Assembly: GCF_002160515.1 (NCBI RefSeq)
Contig: NZ_NFKS01000032.1
Coordinates: 1 to 34,362 of the forward strand
DNA length: 34,362 nt
Direction: 5' to 3'
Source: Anaeromassilibacillus sp. An172
Lineage (GTDB): Bacteria; Bacillota; Clostridia; Oscillospirales; Acutalibacteraceae
The notes under the pieces are model-generated. The model made no database searches, had not been told where the DNA came from, and was given only the letters and a program-made list of their open reading frames with translations. Both the position numbers and the translations under genes were made by a program. Position 1 is the first letter of the stretch, and each line of letters begins with the position of its first letter. Below are positions 22,277 through 31,475 of this stretch, piece after piece.

Positions 22277-25200
22277 ATGAGAAAGAGAATTATTAGCGTG
22301 ATTCTCAGCGCATTGATGATTTCTTCTTCCTTTATGGCCTTAGGCTCAGTAAGCGCAGAAGAAACCGGTGCAGGAAACAATGCGGATACTTACGAGATTT
22401 ATCCTATTCCCCAGAGTATTACATACGACGGCGGGGAATTTGCGCTGGATAAAGTAAATATCCACTACACAAAAAACATTGATGAAGCTACAAGAAATCA
22501 CGCAGAGAGCGCATTTGAGGACAACGGATTTACCGTTGAGCAGTCCGCAGATGCACTGAATGTTTACGTTGAAGTTAACGGAGACGAAGGCGGAGAAAAG
22601 CTTTTGGGCGATATTAACGGAGACGGAAATATTACATCTGATGACGTTACTCAACTTCAGAAATACCTCATAAGAATGAAAGGTATTACAATCGATGAGA
22701 GCGTTGCCGATGTAAATTACGATAAGGCAATAAACGTAGTTGACGCAACAATGATTCAGCTTATTGTTGCCGGAAAGCTTGCAATGCCTCAGGTAAACAC
22801 AGTTTATGTAAACGATGTTGTTCCTACAGTTTTTGAGGACCTTTACGACAAGACAGACGCTTACATGCTGAAAATTGAGGAAGGCAAAATCACAATTATC
22901 GGTAAGAACACAGACGCTGCTTTCTACGGAGTTTCTACACTTGAACTCATCCTTGAGCAGTGCGCAGAATCAAAGACAATTAAGACTCTCACAGTAGAGG
23001 ATTACTCAGACGCTCAGTTCAGAGGCTTTATCGAGGGTTACTATGGTATTCCTTGGTCCGATGAGGACAGAATAAGCCTTATGGAATTCGGCGGCAAGTT
23101 CAAGGCTAATACATACGTATTCGCTCCTAAGGACGACGCTTACCACAGCGCAAAGTGGACAGAGCTTTATCCTGAGGACAGACTTCAGGAAATGAAGAAG
23201 ATGGTAGACGCAGGCAACGCTTCCAAGTGTAAGTTTGTATGGTCAATCCATCCGTTTATGTATAATGCCATTACAGAAGCAAACTATGACCAAAGACTTG
23301 AAACAATCAAGGCTAAGTTTGAACAGCTTTACAGCATAGGCGTAAGACAGTTCGGTATCCTTGCTGACGACGCTTCCAGTCCTGTTGCAATCCAGAACAG
23401 AATCTGCAAGGATATGTGGGCATGGTGTGAAGAAAAGGGCGACGTTTACGACCTTATCTTTGTTCCCCAGGGCTACAACAAGGCGTGGTCAAACGCTCAG
23501 TATTTTGCTGATTTGATGGACGGTATGCCTGAGCAGGTTCAGGTAATGTGGACAGGCGACTCTGTTTGCGGCTGGGTAACCCAGGGTACTTTTGACTACT
23601 TCAAGCAGATAGCAGGAAGAGAAGCTTTCATGTGGCTTAACTGGCCTGTAAACGATATCAACAAGGTTCGTATGCTCATGGGTAAGGGCGAAGTTTTAGG
23701 CGCAGGCGTAACAGGCTTCACCGGTATTCTTACAAACCCAATGCAGCAGGCAGAGGCTTCCAAGGTATCTATCTTTGCTATTGCCGACTACACATGGAAC
23801 AGAGATACATTTGATGTTGATAAGAGCTGGCAGGACAGCTTCAAGTATATCGACGAGGGCGCACCTGACGCACTTTATGAGTTTGCAAAACACAACTCCG
23901 ACCCAAGCCCGAATACACACGGACTTGTTCTCCAGGAGTCAGAGGAGCTTAGACCGTTCCTCGATGAATTTACCACAGCTCTCGCAGGCGGCGACGCTGC
24001 CCAGATAAAGGAAAAGGGCGACGCAGTTGTTGCAGAGTTCGAAAAGATTGTTGCCGCTTTAAATGAATACAGAGAAAAGGGAACAAACGAAAGACTTAAA
24101 ACAGAGCTTGAGCCATGGCTCAATTCAATGGAATATATTTCACAAGCAGCTATCGGATTTGTAAAGACAGGTATTGCTCTTGCAGAGGGCGATGAAGAAG
24201 CAGCATGCGCTAACTACCTTGAGGCATCAGCAGCTTTGACAAATTCAAAGAACTGCCCTGTACAGAATATCTCCGGCCCGCAGAACGTTGAAGCAGGCGC
24301 AAAGAGAATTATTCCGTTTGTAACAAAACTCAGCAACGAACTTTCACCAAAGGTTCTTGCAATTATCGACCCGAACTACGGCTCAGCTGAGAGATACACA
24401 GCTAAGGGCGTTATTAAGTCTTCAGGTTATACAGGCGCATATTCCGGAAGCGACGCAAACCTTATTGACGGAGACGACACATCATCAGTATGGTATAGCA
24501 CAGCAGACGACAACCTTAAGGCAGGCGAGTGGATTGGAATCGAGCTTGACGAGGCTAAGCCAATCGGAGAAATCAGAATTCTCCAGGGTAAGGACGCTTC
24601 TCACGGCGATATTATCGCAAAGGGCGTTATTGAGTATTCAACAGACGGCGAAACATATACAGAGCTTATGAGATTTGAGGATGGAAGAAAGGAAGTTACT
24701 TTCGACGCTTCTTCATTGAATGTTACAGCTAAGTATATCCGTCTCAGAGTTCTTGAGAATACAGGCAAGTGGTCTGCATTCAGAGCTTTTGATGTTTATG
24801 CTCCGACAGCTTCATCATCAAGCAGCGTATACACAAATATCCCTGTACTTGCCGGTTCTCAGACAGAGTTCACAACAGATACAGGCGTTTTGACAATCAA
24901 CAAGGAAATCACCTTGAAGAACGGCAAGTACATAGGAATTGTACTCCCGAGAATCCGTGACGTTATTTCTATTGAAGGCGTTGAAGCTCCGGAAGGCGTT
25001 GTAATCGAAGTATCAGAAAACGCAGTAGAGTGGAGCGAGTACAATGGCGGCGAAGTCAATGCAAGATATGTAAGATATATCAACAAGGGCGAAGCTGATG
25101 CTGTATTTAATTTCGCAGCACTCACAGTTAAGTCCGATGAAATAGTTGCTCCTTACGTATCAGATACAAACTTCACATCTATCGAGGGCGCAGCAAACGC

Positions 25201-26857
25201 ATTCGACTATAACAGAGGCACAATGGCATGGTTCAAGAATGCTCAGGGTGCAGGCAAGTACTTCACATACGATTTGGGCCAGACAATTGACCTTAATAAG
25301 CTTGAATTCATCGTTTACGACGGTGAGCATGACTTTATCAGAAACGCAGATATCTCTGTTTCTGAGGACGGAAGCGATTGGACAAAGGTTATCACAATCG
25401 GCGACGGCACAACAGATAAGGAAATCGGCGAAATCTACGGCAACCACAACTACCTCATTTCCTACTATTCTGTAAAGAACGAGGAAATCGGCGGTATTCC
25501 TGCAAGATACATCAAGGTTGAGCTTACATCCGATGCAGGCGCTTCCGAGAAGTGGGTTCGTTTCTGCGAATTTGAAATCAACGATAACGAGTACAGACCT
25601 GTTTCCAACAACCCAACATATGTTGCAGGCGCAGTTGAGCAGGCTAACCACAATGCTGAAAAGATGATGGACGGCGATTTGGCTACAAGCTATATTTCTT
25701 CCGCAGCTAACAGCAGCATTTCCTACAAGGTATCTGAAAACACAAATGCTGTAACAGATATCACAGTTGTTCAGAACCCTGCAACTATCTCCAACGCAAC
25801 TGTTAAGATTAGAACAGGCGCAGACACATGGCAGGAAATCGGAACATTGTCAGGAAGCCTTAACAAGATTGCAATTCCTGAGGACGTTGAAAACGTATTC
25901 GAGATTAAGTTTGAGTGGGCAGACGTAATTCCTGAAATCTATGAAATGTTCATAGTTACAGACGAAGCTCAGTCAACAGTTGACAAAGGCGCTTTGACAG
26001 CTCTTTACAACGAGGTTAAGGACTACGAGGCAAAATACTACACAGAGGATAGCTTTGCAGCATTTGCAGCTGCAAAAGACAACGCTCAGGGCGTAATCAT
26101 CTTTGCAGCAGCTACAGAGCAGGATGTACAGAAGGCTTTAACAGATCTCCAGAACGCAGTGGACGGTCTTGTAGAAAAACTTGCTGATAAGACAGAGCTT
26201 AATGCTTTGATTGCAGAGGCAAAAGAGATAGATACAACTCTTTATACAGATGAGTCCGCCGCAGTGTTCACAGAAGTATTGACTAAAATTGAAGAAAGCG
26301 CTGCCTTAGATTTGACAGTTAAGCAGGCAGAAGAGGCAGTAGCACAGCTTCAGGATGCAATTGAAGGCCTTGTTATGAAAGGCGAAACTGTAAAGATTGA
26401 CCAGTCTGCTCTTACAGCAACTGCACCTAACGTCCATGTAGGAAATGAAGCAAGGCTTGCCATTGACGGAAATACAGGAACATGGTGGCACACAAAGTGG
26501 GCTACAGAGTCTCCTCTTCCTACAATCGGTGAGGACGGCGTAGATAACTACATCGAAATTGATTTGGGACAGAACAGATATGTAAATAAGATTACATATT
26601 TACCGAGAACAGACTCAAGCTCCAATGGTACAATCACAGGATATAAGGTGATGTATAGCACAGAAGCTGAGGGAGATAATTTCGTAGAGGTTAAAGGCGG
26701 TTCAGGTACATGGGCAAACAACAAAAATGAGAAATCAGCAGAATTTGTTCAGGTTAATGCACGCAGAATCAGACTTGTTGCAACTTCAACAGTAGGAGAT
26801 AAAGCTAACGCATTTATCAGTGCCGCTGAAATCAATGTTTACGAAATAGTTCAGTAA
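22277..26857 (+). CDS. Secreted GH84 beta-N-acetylglucosaminidase with dockerin inside the N-terminal domain
   Basis: Hydrolyses beta-linked GlcNAc from glycans or hyaluronan, with substrate-assisted catalysis typical of GH84. Order (1526 aa): signal peptide 1-27; N-terminal hexosaminidase-like domain 37-240, interrupted by a dockerin at 108-170; catalytic barrel about 245-530 with RGFIEGYYGIPWS (249-261) and the catalytic pair Asp364-Asp365 in GILADDASS; helical region 540-690; three F5/8-type modules (about 695-842, 950-1102, 1105-1228); two FIVAR repeats (1235-1300, 1302-1368); CBM32 (about 1372-1524) at the C terminus. The order resembles C. perfringens NagH/NagJ-type enzymes, but there the dockerin is C-terminal. 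AAAGGA lies 10 nt before the ATG. Probably co-transcribed with the beta-galactosidase gene. Confidence 0.92.
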   Translation: MRKRIISVILSALMISSSFMALGSVSAEETGAGNNADTYEIYPIPQSITYDGGEFALDKVNIHYTKNIDEATRNHAESAFEDNGFTVEQSADALNVYVEVNGDEGGEKLLGDINGDGNITSDDVTQLQKYLIRMKGITIDESVADVNYDKAINVVDATMIQLIVAGKLAMPQVNTVYVNDVVPTVFEDLYDKTDAYMLKIEEGKITIIGKNTDAAFYGVSTLELILEQCAESKTIKTLTVEDYSDAQFRGFIEGYYGIPWSDEDRISLMEFGGKFKANTYVFAPKDDAYHSAKWTELYPEDRLQEMKKMVDAGNASKCKFVWSIHPFMYNAITEANYDQRLETIKAKFEQLYSIGVRQFGILADDASSPVAIQNRICKDMWAWCEEKGDVYDLIFVPQGYNKAWSNAQYFADLMDGMPEQVQVMWTGDSVCGWVTQGTFDYFKQIAGREAFMWLNWPVNDINKVRMLMGKGEVLGAGVTGFTGILTNPMQQAEASKVSIFAIADYTWNRDTFDVDKSWQDSFKYIDEGAPDALYEFAKHNSDPSPNTHGLVLQESEELRPFLDEFTTALAGGDAAQIKEKGDAVVAEFEKIVAALNEYREKGTNERLKTELEPWLNSMEYISQAAIGFVKTGIALAEGDEEAACANYLEASAALTNSKNCPVQNISGPQNVEAGAKRIIPFVTKLSNELSPKVLAIIDPNYGSAERYTAKGVIKSSGYTGAYSGSDANLIDGDDTSSVWYSTADDNLKAGEWIGIELDEAKPIGEIRILQGKDASHGDIIAKGVIEYSTDGETYTELMRFEDGRKEVTFDASSLNVTAKYIRLRVLENTGKWSAFRAFDVYAPTASSSSSVYTNIPVLAGSQTEFTTDTGVLTINKEITLKNGKYIGIVLPRIRDVISIEGVEAPEGVVIEVSENAVEWSEYNGGEVNARYVRYINKGEADAVFNFAALTVKSDEIVAPYVSDTNFTSIEGAANAFDYNRGTMAWFKNAQGAGKYFTYDLGQTIDLNKLEFIVYDGEHDFIRNADISVSEDGSDWTKVITIGDGTTDKEIGEIYGNHNYLISYYSVKNEEIGGIPARYIKVELTSDAGASEKWVRFCEFEINDNEYRPVSNNPTYVAGAVEQANHNAEKMMDGDLATSYISSAANSSISYKVSENTNAVTDITVVQNPATISNATVKIRTGADTWQEIGTLSGSLNKIAIPEDVENVFEIKFEWADVIPEIYEMFIVTDEAQSTVDKGALTALYNEVKDYEAKYYTEDSFAAFAAAKDNAQGVIIFAAATEQDVQKALTDLQNAVDGLVEKLADKTELNALIAEAKEIDTTLYTDESAAVFTEVLTKIEESAALDLTVKQAEEAVAQLQDAIEGLVMKGETVKIDQSALTATAPNVHVGNEARLAIDGNTGTWWHTKWATESPLPTIGEDGVDNYIEIDLGQNRYVNKITYLPRTDSSSNGTITGYKVMYSTEAEGDNFVEVKGGSGTWANNKNEKSAEFVQVNARRIRLVATSTVGDKANAFISAAEINVYEIVQ
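22598..22786 (+). other. Internal dockerin module of the GH84 enzyme
   Basis: Residues 108-170 hold two duplicated calcium-loop/helix segments. The first is GDINGDGNITSDDVTQLQKY. The second is ADVNYDKAINVVDATMIQL, where loop ligand positions 1, 3, 5, 9 and 12 are kept but two usual glycines are Tyr and Lys. The flanks are strands of the N-terminal domain: ALNVYVEVNG before, and AYMLKIEEGKITIIGKNTDA after. Confidence 0.85.
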
Positions 26858-26887
26858 ACTGAAATCGGGCGAAAGCCTTAAATAAGG

Positions 26888-26920
26888 ACACCGGCTTGTC
26901 GAAAGACAAGCCGGTGTTTT
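26888..26920 (+). terminator. Terminator of the glycosidase cluster
   Basis: A 13-bp perfect stem, ACACCGGCTTGTC with GACAAGCCGGTGT, closed by a GAAA tetraloop and followed by TTTT, lies 30 bp after the GH84 stop codon. Confidence 0.85.
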
Positions 26921-26933
26921 CGTAATACAGATA

Positions 26934-26961
26934 AAAAATAAGGGCGGACAATTCCGCCCTT
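26934..26961 (-). terminator. Terminator of the ddl operon
   Basis: AAGGGCGGA (26940-26948) pairs with TCCGCCCTT (26953-26961). On the minus strand it is followed by ATTTTTT, fitting the end of the four-gene minus-strand operon. Confidence 0.8.
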
Positions 26962-26967
26962 TTAATA

Positions 26968-27885
26968 TTAGATTTTATAGCTTTCATCAATCTGCTGGAG
27001 TTCGCCGAAGGTGTCGATTTCCACAATGTCGCCTTCAAAGCAGGGTCTTACATGGATTTCATAGTTGTCCATACAAAATCTCAGGGCAACCTCGTCCCAG
27101 TACTTTTCTGTTCCGCCCTCCATGTTGTAAACCTTTTCAATGTCGCTTGACATCTTTTTTCCGTCATCTTCTGTCCAGTAGGAAATGCCGTACATGTGAT
27201 AGCAGTTTTCGCTTCCCACAAGAAGCTCCTTTATAACGCTGTTTTCAACCTTGAAGCACCAGTCGTCTGTGTAGTCCTTGTACTGTCCCAGATAGTTGCT
27301 TCTGTACTCGTATTTTCTGATAAGATGAGGATTGCTCACAAGGAGGTCAGCCTCGCAGACATAGGCGTTTTCAAGCAAATCCTTTGCAATAAGGGCAGAG
27401 GAGATGTTGTTTGCCTTGTTGTAAAGGTGGTTTTCTATGAATTTAATATTTGGATACTTGTATTTAAGCTGGTCGAACTGCTCCCACAGATATCCTCTTA
27501 TGAGGACGATTTCAGGAATTTCGGCTTTTTCGATGGCGTCAAGGAGAGTTTCAATTATCATCTTTCCGTGAACTCTAACCAGTGGCTTTGGAGTGTTGAG
27601 TGTTATAGGAACCATTCTTGAGCCGAAGCCTGCGGCGAGAATAACCGCTCTTTTTACTCTGTATGGTTCAAGTGTTTCAAGACCCTTTTCTGTAACCTTG
27701 TAACCGCCGTTGCTGTCCTGCTCCAAAACACCGTCATTTTCAAAGTCAGAGCAAATTCCCTTTACAAGCTCTGCGGGAAGTCTTGTTTCTGTGGAAATTC
27801 TTCCCACTCCGGGATTTTCATTATTCTCTCTGTTTTCTCTTTCTGCAAATGCAAGGATTTCAAATTGATTGTTTGTAATATTCAT
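26968..27885 (-). CDS. Winged-helix/sugar-phosphate or phosphocholine nucleotidyltransferase fusion (LicC-like)
   Basis: Residues 1-72 resemble a small MarR-type winged helix (FEILAFAE...LVKGICSDFENDGVL...YKVTEKGLE). Residues 78-305 form a nucleotidyltransferase with LAAGFGSRM (83-91) and TPKPLV (98-103), the glycine-rich and lysine motifs that bind NTP. The rest resembles LicC-type CTP:phosphocholine cytidylyltransferases more than hexose-phosphate enzymes, for example CEADLLVSNPHL, where such enzymes place a metal-binding Asp. If so, it would activate phosphocholine or a related polar group for cell-surface polymers; the substrate is not proven. It is the last gene of the operon, 25 bp after the HAD gene, with GGAAAGGG before its ATG. 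No licA or licB neighbour is present. Confidence 0.7.
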   Translation of the reverse strand: MNITNNQFEILAFAERENRENNENPGVGRISTETRLPAELVKGICSDFENDGVLEQDSNGGYKVTEKGLETLEPYRVKRAVILAAGFGSRMVPITLNTPKPLVRVHGKMIIETLLDAIEKAEIPEIVLIRGYLWEQFDQLKYKYPNIKFIENHLYNKANNISSALIAKDLLENAYVCEADLLVSNPHLIRKYEYRSNYLGQYKDYTDDWCFKVENSVIKELLVGSENCYHMYGISYWTEDDGKKMSSDIEKVYNMEGGTEKYWDEVALRFCMDNYEIHVRPCFEGDIVEIDTFGELQQIDESYKI

Positions 27886-27910
27886 TTTTATTCCCTTTCC
27901 ATAAGCCTAA

Positions 27911-28723
27911 TTATTTTCCGAAAAAGAATTTTTCAATTCCTGCGGCAACTCCGTCCATGTCGTTGCTCAAAGTGACGTAGTCAGCGGCGTTCAAAACCTC
28001 AGGGCAGGCGTTTGCCATTGCAATTCCCATACCTGCGGTTTTTATAAGCTCCACATCGTTAAATCCGTCGCCAAAAGACATGGTTTCCGATATGTCCACA
28101 TTGTTTATTTCTGCAAGCTTTGTTATGGCTTCTCCCTTGTTTACGCCTATTGGAACAAGCTCTAAGAAAAATGCTTCCGACTTGAATACGTCAAGTCTGC
28201 CCTTGAACTGCTCTTTGTAAATTTTCTCAAGCTTTGCGATTGTTTCCGGCTCGCCGGTCAAAAGACATTTGTTTATGGGGAAATCCACAAACTTTACAAA
28301 GTCGTCCACAAAATGGAGATTCATGCCCACTATGCTCGGTTCGATTTCGGTGTATTTGTTGCGGCTGTTTGAAGCGATAATTTCATCGGCGGTGTATGTA
28401 TTTATTGTTATGTCCATACCTTTGATGCCTTCGCAGATTTCCGGAATGTACTCATGGGGAAGCTCTCTGCTGTAGATAATCCTGTTGTCACTGCAATCCA
28501 TTATAAGACCGCCGTTGTAGCACATGATATATCCGCCGAATTTTGAAAGCTTCAGCTTTTCCGCCTGTCTTGTTGCCCCTTTAAATGGTCTGCCTGTAGC
28601 TATGGCAACCTTACAGCCCATTTTCTGAATTTTTATAAGTATATCACTGTTTTTATCGCTTATTTCGTGCCGGGAATTTACCAAAGTTCCGTCCAAGTCA
28701 AGTGCGACAATTTTATAATCCAT
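27911..28723 (-). CDS. Cof-type HAD hydrolase
   Basis: The 270-residue protein has the HAD motifs in order: DLDGTLVNS (9-17) with nucleophile Asp9 and Asp11, ATGRP near 42, a cap domain of the IIB (Cof) type, and SFGDGFNDVEL followed by GIAMANA near the C terminus. Such enzymes dephosphorylate sugar phosphates, flavin or other small phosphates; the substrate cannot be read from sequence. It sits 28 bp after murF and 25 bp before the nucleotidyltransferase gene, so it is co-transcribed with both. Confidence 0.88.
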   Translation of the reverse strand: MDYKIVALDLDGTLVNSRHEISDKNSDILIKIQKMGCKVAIATGRPFKGATRQAEKLKLSKFGGYIMCYNGGLIMDCSDNRIIYSRELPHEYIPEICEGIKGMDITINTYTADEIIASNSRNKYTEIEPSIVGMNLHFVDDFVKFVDFPINKCLLTGEPETIAKLEKIYKEQFKGRLDVFKSEAFFLELVPIGVNKGEAITKLAEINNVDISETMSFGDGFNDVELIKTAGMGIAMANACPEVLNAADYVTLSNDMDGVAAGIEKFFFGK

Positions 28724-28751
28724 AAAAAATTTTCCTGCCTTTATATAATCC

Positions 28752-30131
28752 TTATTTTAACTTTTCCAAAGCCTTTGTAATGTTTTCAAAGTGCATTGAG
28801 TGGGAAGCCTTTACAAGCACCGTATCGTTTTCCTTGATAACGTCGTAAATCCTTTCGCATGCCTCTTCCGTGGTGGCGAAATATATGGATTTTTCCGGCA
28901 TCTGTGCTCCCAGATATATGTTCTTGGCAAGGTCGCCCACAGCCACAAGCACGTCAACTCCGTGTCTGTGGAGGTATTTTCCTGTTTCAATGTGGTAATC
29001 CTGGGTCTTAGTGCCAAGCTCTTTCATATCGCCCAAAACCGCAACCTTTCTGCCCGGGAACTTTACAAGTGTGTCTATAGCGCCCTGTACAGATGTGGGG
29101 TTTGCGTTGTAGCAGTCGTCTATTATTGTTATAAATCCTGTATCAATAACCCTTGCACGGCTTCCTACAGTTTCATAGGCGGCAATTCCCTTTACAATTT
29201 CTTCGTCGGAAAGACCGAGAGCCTTTCCCACCGCAAAAGCCGCAAGGGCGTTTGTAACCATGTATGTTCCGATTGCCGGAATGAAAACACGGTTCTTCAC
29301 ATTGTCGTAAACAATGTCGCAGGCTATTCCGTCACGGACATCACCTGAAATATTTTCAGCGTGGAAAGTGTTCTTATCTGAAATTCCATAGAATATTGGG
29401 ACTATTCTGTGATTTTCCACTGTTACCTCGTGGATTTTTGCAAGCTTGTCGTCGTCGCCGTTTAAAAATATCATGCCGTTAGGGTTCATGTTGGCAAACA
29501 TTTCGGTTTTTGCCTTGCATACTCCGTCACGGTCAATAAGGTTTTCCAGGTGACAGCATCCGATGTTTGTTATAAGACAGAAGTCGGGGCGGACAATTTT
29601 TGAAAGTCTTGTCATCTCTCCGAAATCTGAAATACCCATCTCGATTACGGCAATCTCGTGTTCCTCCTCAAGTCCGAAAATTGTGAGAGGAACGCCCAGC
29701 TCGTTGTTAAAGTTGCCCTGGGTTTTGTGAACCTTAAATTTCTGGGAAAGAACGCTTGAAAGCATTTCCTTAGTGGAAGTTTTTCCCACGCTTCCGGTAA
29801 CTCCTATAAAAGGAATGTCGAAAAGACCTCTGTAAAAAGCTGCGATATCCTTTAAAGCCCGGAGAGTAGAATCAACCAGAATGTAAGGTTTGTCGGTTTC
29901 TATTTCATTTTCTGAAATTGCACAGACTGCGCCCTTTTCAAAACAGGGGATAATAAAGTCGTGTCCGTCAACACGTTCCCCTTTAATGGCGGCAAAAAGT
30001 GAGCCTTCGCCCACTTTTCTGCTGTCGGTAAATATATTTTTAATTACAATGTCAGCGTCTTTTTCGTTTCCGAAAAGCCTGCCGCCGCAGGCGCCGGCAA
30101 CCTGACCCACTGTTATTTTTTTCATTGCCAT
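28752..30131 (-). CDS. murF: UDP-N-acetylmuramoyl-tripeptide--D-alanyl-D-alanine ligase
   Basis: MurF adds D-Ala-D-Ala to the UDP-MurNAc tripeptide, the last cytoplasmic step of peptidoglycan precursor synthesis. The 459-residue protein has the Mur ligase features: FTDSRKV (34-40) in the N-terminal uracil-binding domain, P-loop GVTGSVGKTSTKE (110-122), the central segment with IEMGISDFGEM, and DCYNANPTS with VLGDMKELG in the C-terminal half. Its ribosome-binding site AAGAGG is made of the last two sense codons of ddl, whose stop lies only 4 bp before the murF ATG. The two genes are therefore likely translationally coupled, which fits ligase product and user. Confidence 0.96.
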   Translation of the reverse strand: MAMKKITVGQVAGACGGRLFGNEKDADIVIKNIFTDSRKVGEGSLFAAIKGERVDGHDFIIPCFEKGAVCAISENEIETDKPYILVDSTLRALKDIAAFYRGLFDIPFIGVTGSVGKTSTKEMLSSVLSQKFKVHKTQGNFNNELGVPLTIFGLEEEHEIAVIEMGISDFGEMTRLSKIVRPDFCLITNIGCCHLENLIDRDGVCKAKTEMFANMNPNGMIFLNGDDDKLAKIHEVTVENHRIVPIFYGISDKNTFHAENISGDVRDGIACDIVYDNVKNRVFIPAIGTYMVTNALAAFAVGKALGLSDEEIVKGIAAYETVGSRARVIDTGFITIIDDCYNANPTSVQGAIDTLVKFPGRKVAVLGDMKELGTKTQDYHIETGKYLHRHGVDVLVAVGDLAKNIYLGAQMPEKSIYFATTEEACERIYDVIKENDTVLVKASHSMHFENITKALEKLK

Positions 30132-30135
30132 ATTT

Positions 30136-31179
30136 TTACCTCTTATGATATTTATCCAAAGACAAGGCTATAATGTTTTCGCAAAGCTCGCCGTATTCAA
30201 TGCCCTGAACCAAAGCTTCCTGAGGGAGCAGGCTCATAGGTGTCATGCCCGGCAGTGTGTTTGCCTCAAGACAATACATATCGCCCTTTTCGTCCATTAA
30301 AAAGTCTATTCTTGAATAAGCCTGGAGCATCAAAGCCTTGTAAGCCTGTTCTGCATACTGCTTCATTCTTATTGTGGACTGAGAATCAAGCTCAGCCGGA
30401 CAAATTTCATCTGTCAAGCCGCTCTGATATTTGTTCTTATAATCATAGAAACCTGTTTTCGGTCTTATTTCGATAATCGGCAGAGCCTTTCCGTCCAAAA
30501 GTCCAACGGAAAATTCTCTTCCCTTTATATACTGTTCAACGATTACTTCTTCCTCATAGCGGAAAGCCTCTTTCATAGCTGACAAAAATTCATCTCTGTC
30601 ATTGGCTATGGAAACTCCGACGCTGCTTCCGCCTGAGCATGGCTTTACAACACATGGGAAAAAGTTCCATGTTTCAACAGGTGTTTTCTTATTGAATACC
30701 TGACCCTTAGGAACAGGAACTCCGTTGTAGGCAAGAACGCTCTTGCTTATGCCCTTATGCATGGAAATTGCACTGCCCAGACAGCCTGTTCCGGTGTATC
30801 TTATGCCCAAAAGGTCAAAGGTTGCCTGGAGCTTTCCGTTCTCTCCGACGTCGCCGTGGAGGGCAAGAAAAGCTATATCCGCACAGCGGCATATTTCCTC
30901 TATATTCTGACCTAAGAAACGGTCTGATTTATCCTTACGCATGGCTTTAATCTGCTTGAGATTAGGCACATCCTCGCTTATAACCGCATTTTTTGTGAAA
31001 TCGTAACCCTGTCTGAAAAGCTCTTCGGGATCACAATTGTCTTTTTCGTACCCCATATAAACGTCAAGCAAAACCACCTGATGTCCACGCTCACGCAGAG
31101 CCTTGGAAACAAGGGAACCTGAGGTTATGGAAACATCTCTTTCTGTGCTGAGTCCGCCTGACAAAACTGCAATTTTCAA
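30136..31179 (-). CDS. ddl: D-alanine--D-alanine ligase
   Basis: Joins two D-alanines with ATP to supply MurF. With a TTG start the protein has 347 residues, usual for Ddl: MKIAVLSGGLSTERDVSITS at the N terminus, then the ATP-grasp segments LALHGDVGENG, VVKPCSGGSSVGVS, VEQYIKGREFSVGLL and SRIDFLMDE, and the metal/phosphate motif CLEANTLPGM. The reading frame continues 37 codons upstream into hydrophobic, promoter-containing sequence. The TTG at 31179 is chosen because GAGGGAG lies 8 nt before it and it opens exactly at the family's N-terminal strand. First gene of a four-gene operon. Confidence 0.93.
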   Translation of the reverse strand: MKIAVLSGGLSTERDVSITSGSLVSKALRERGHQVVLLDVYMGYEKDNCDPEELFRQGYDFTKNAVISEDVPNLKQIKAMRKDKSDRFLGQNIEEICRCADIAFLALHGDVGENGKLQATFDLLGIRYTGTGCLGSAISMHKGISKSVLAYNGVPVPKGQVFNKKTPVETWNFFPCVVKPCSGGSSVGVSIANDRDEFLSAMKEAFRYEEEVIVEQYIKGREFSVGLLDGKALPIIEIRPKTGFYDYKNKYQSGLTDEICPAELDSQSTIRMKQYAEQAYKALMLQAYSRIDFLMDEKGDMYCLEANTLPGMTPMSLLPQEALVQGIEYGELCENIIALSLDKYHKR

Positions 31180-31212
31180 AAGGAACACTCCCTCTACATT
31201 ATAATCTGATAT

Positions 31213-31241
31213 ATTATACCACTTAGAAATTATGTTGTCTA
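31213..31241 (-). promoter_or_regulatory. Promoter of the ddl operon
   Basis: On the minus strand TAGACA, a 17-bp spacer and a perfect TATAAT lie about 35 bp before the TTG start of ddl. This position also argues against the longer reading frame as the true N terminus. Confidence 0.7.
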
Positions 31242-31374
31242 TTGTGTAGATAAAAATTTGTTGAACAATGAAAATGTTTGCAATATACAATGAAAAAACT
31301 TACGGCGTATTTTAAGCTTTTATCAGATTTCTACACATTTTTCAAAGATTTTTGTTTGGCTTCAGTTATTCTTC

Positions 31375-31403
31375 TTGATATTTTTAACAGAGTATTGTAT
31401 AAT
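31375..31403 (+). promoter_or_regulatory. Promoter of the aldolase gene
   Basis: TTGATA, a 17-bp spacer and a perfect TATAAT predict a start near 31410 and a leader of about 65 nt. The leader contains a short GCACA/TGTGC pairing before the ribosome-binding site GGAGG. Confidence 0.8.
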
Positions 31404-31475
31404 TAAAGCGTATAGGAGCACAGATTTGTTTTGTGTGCCCGTTATATCAATTTATATTATCGGAGGTAGATTTCA

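Noticed and set aside
26863-26885. Possible further repeat unit (TCGGGCGAAAGCC) after GH84
   Set aside because: It resembles the 3' flank of the structured element, but no complementary left arm lies about 47 nt upstream.
28800-29348. 182-codon plus-strand reading frame within murF
   Set aside because: Antisense to a fully conserved murF, with no recognisable domain.
31180-31290. N-terminal extension of Ddl
   Set aside because: It overlaps the promoter of the operon, encodes sequence unlike Ddl, and a TTG with a good ribosome-binding site opens exactly at the family's first strand.
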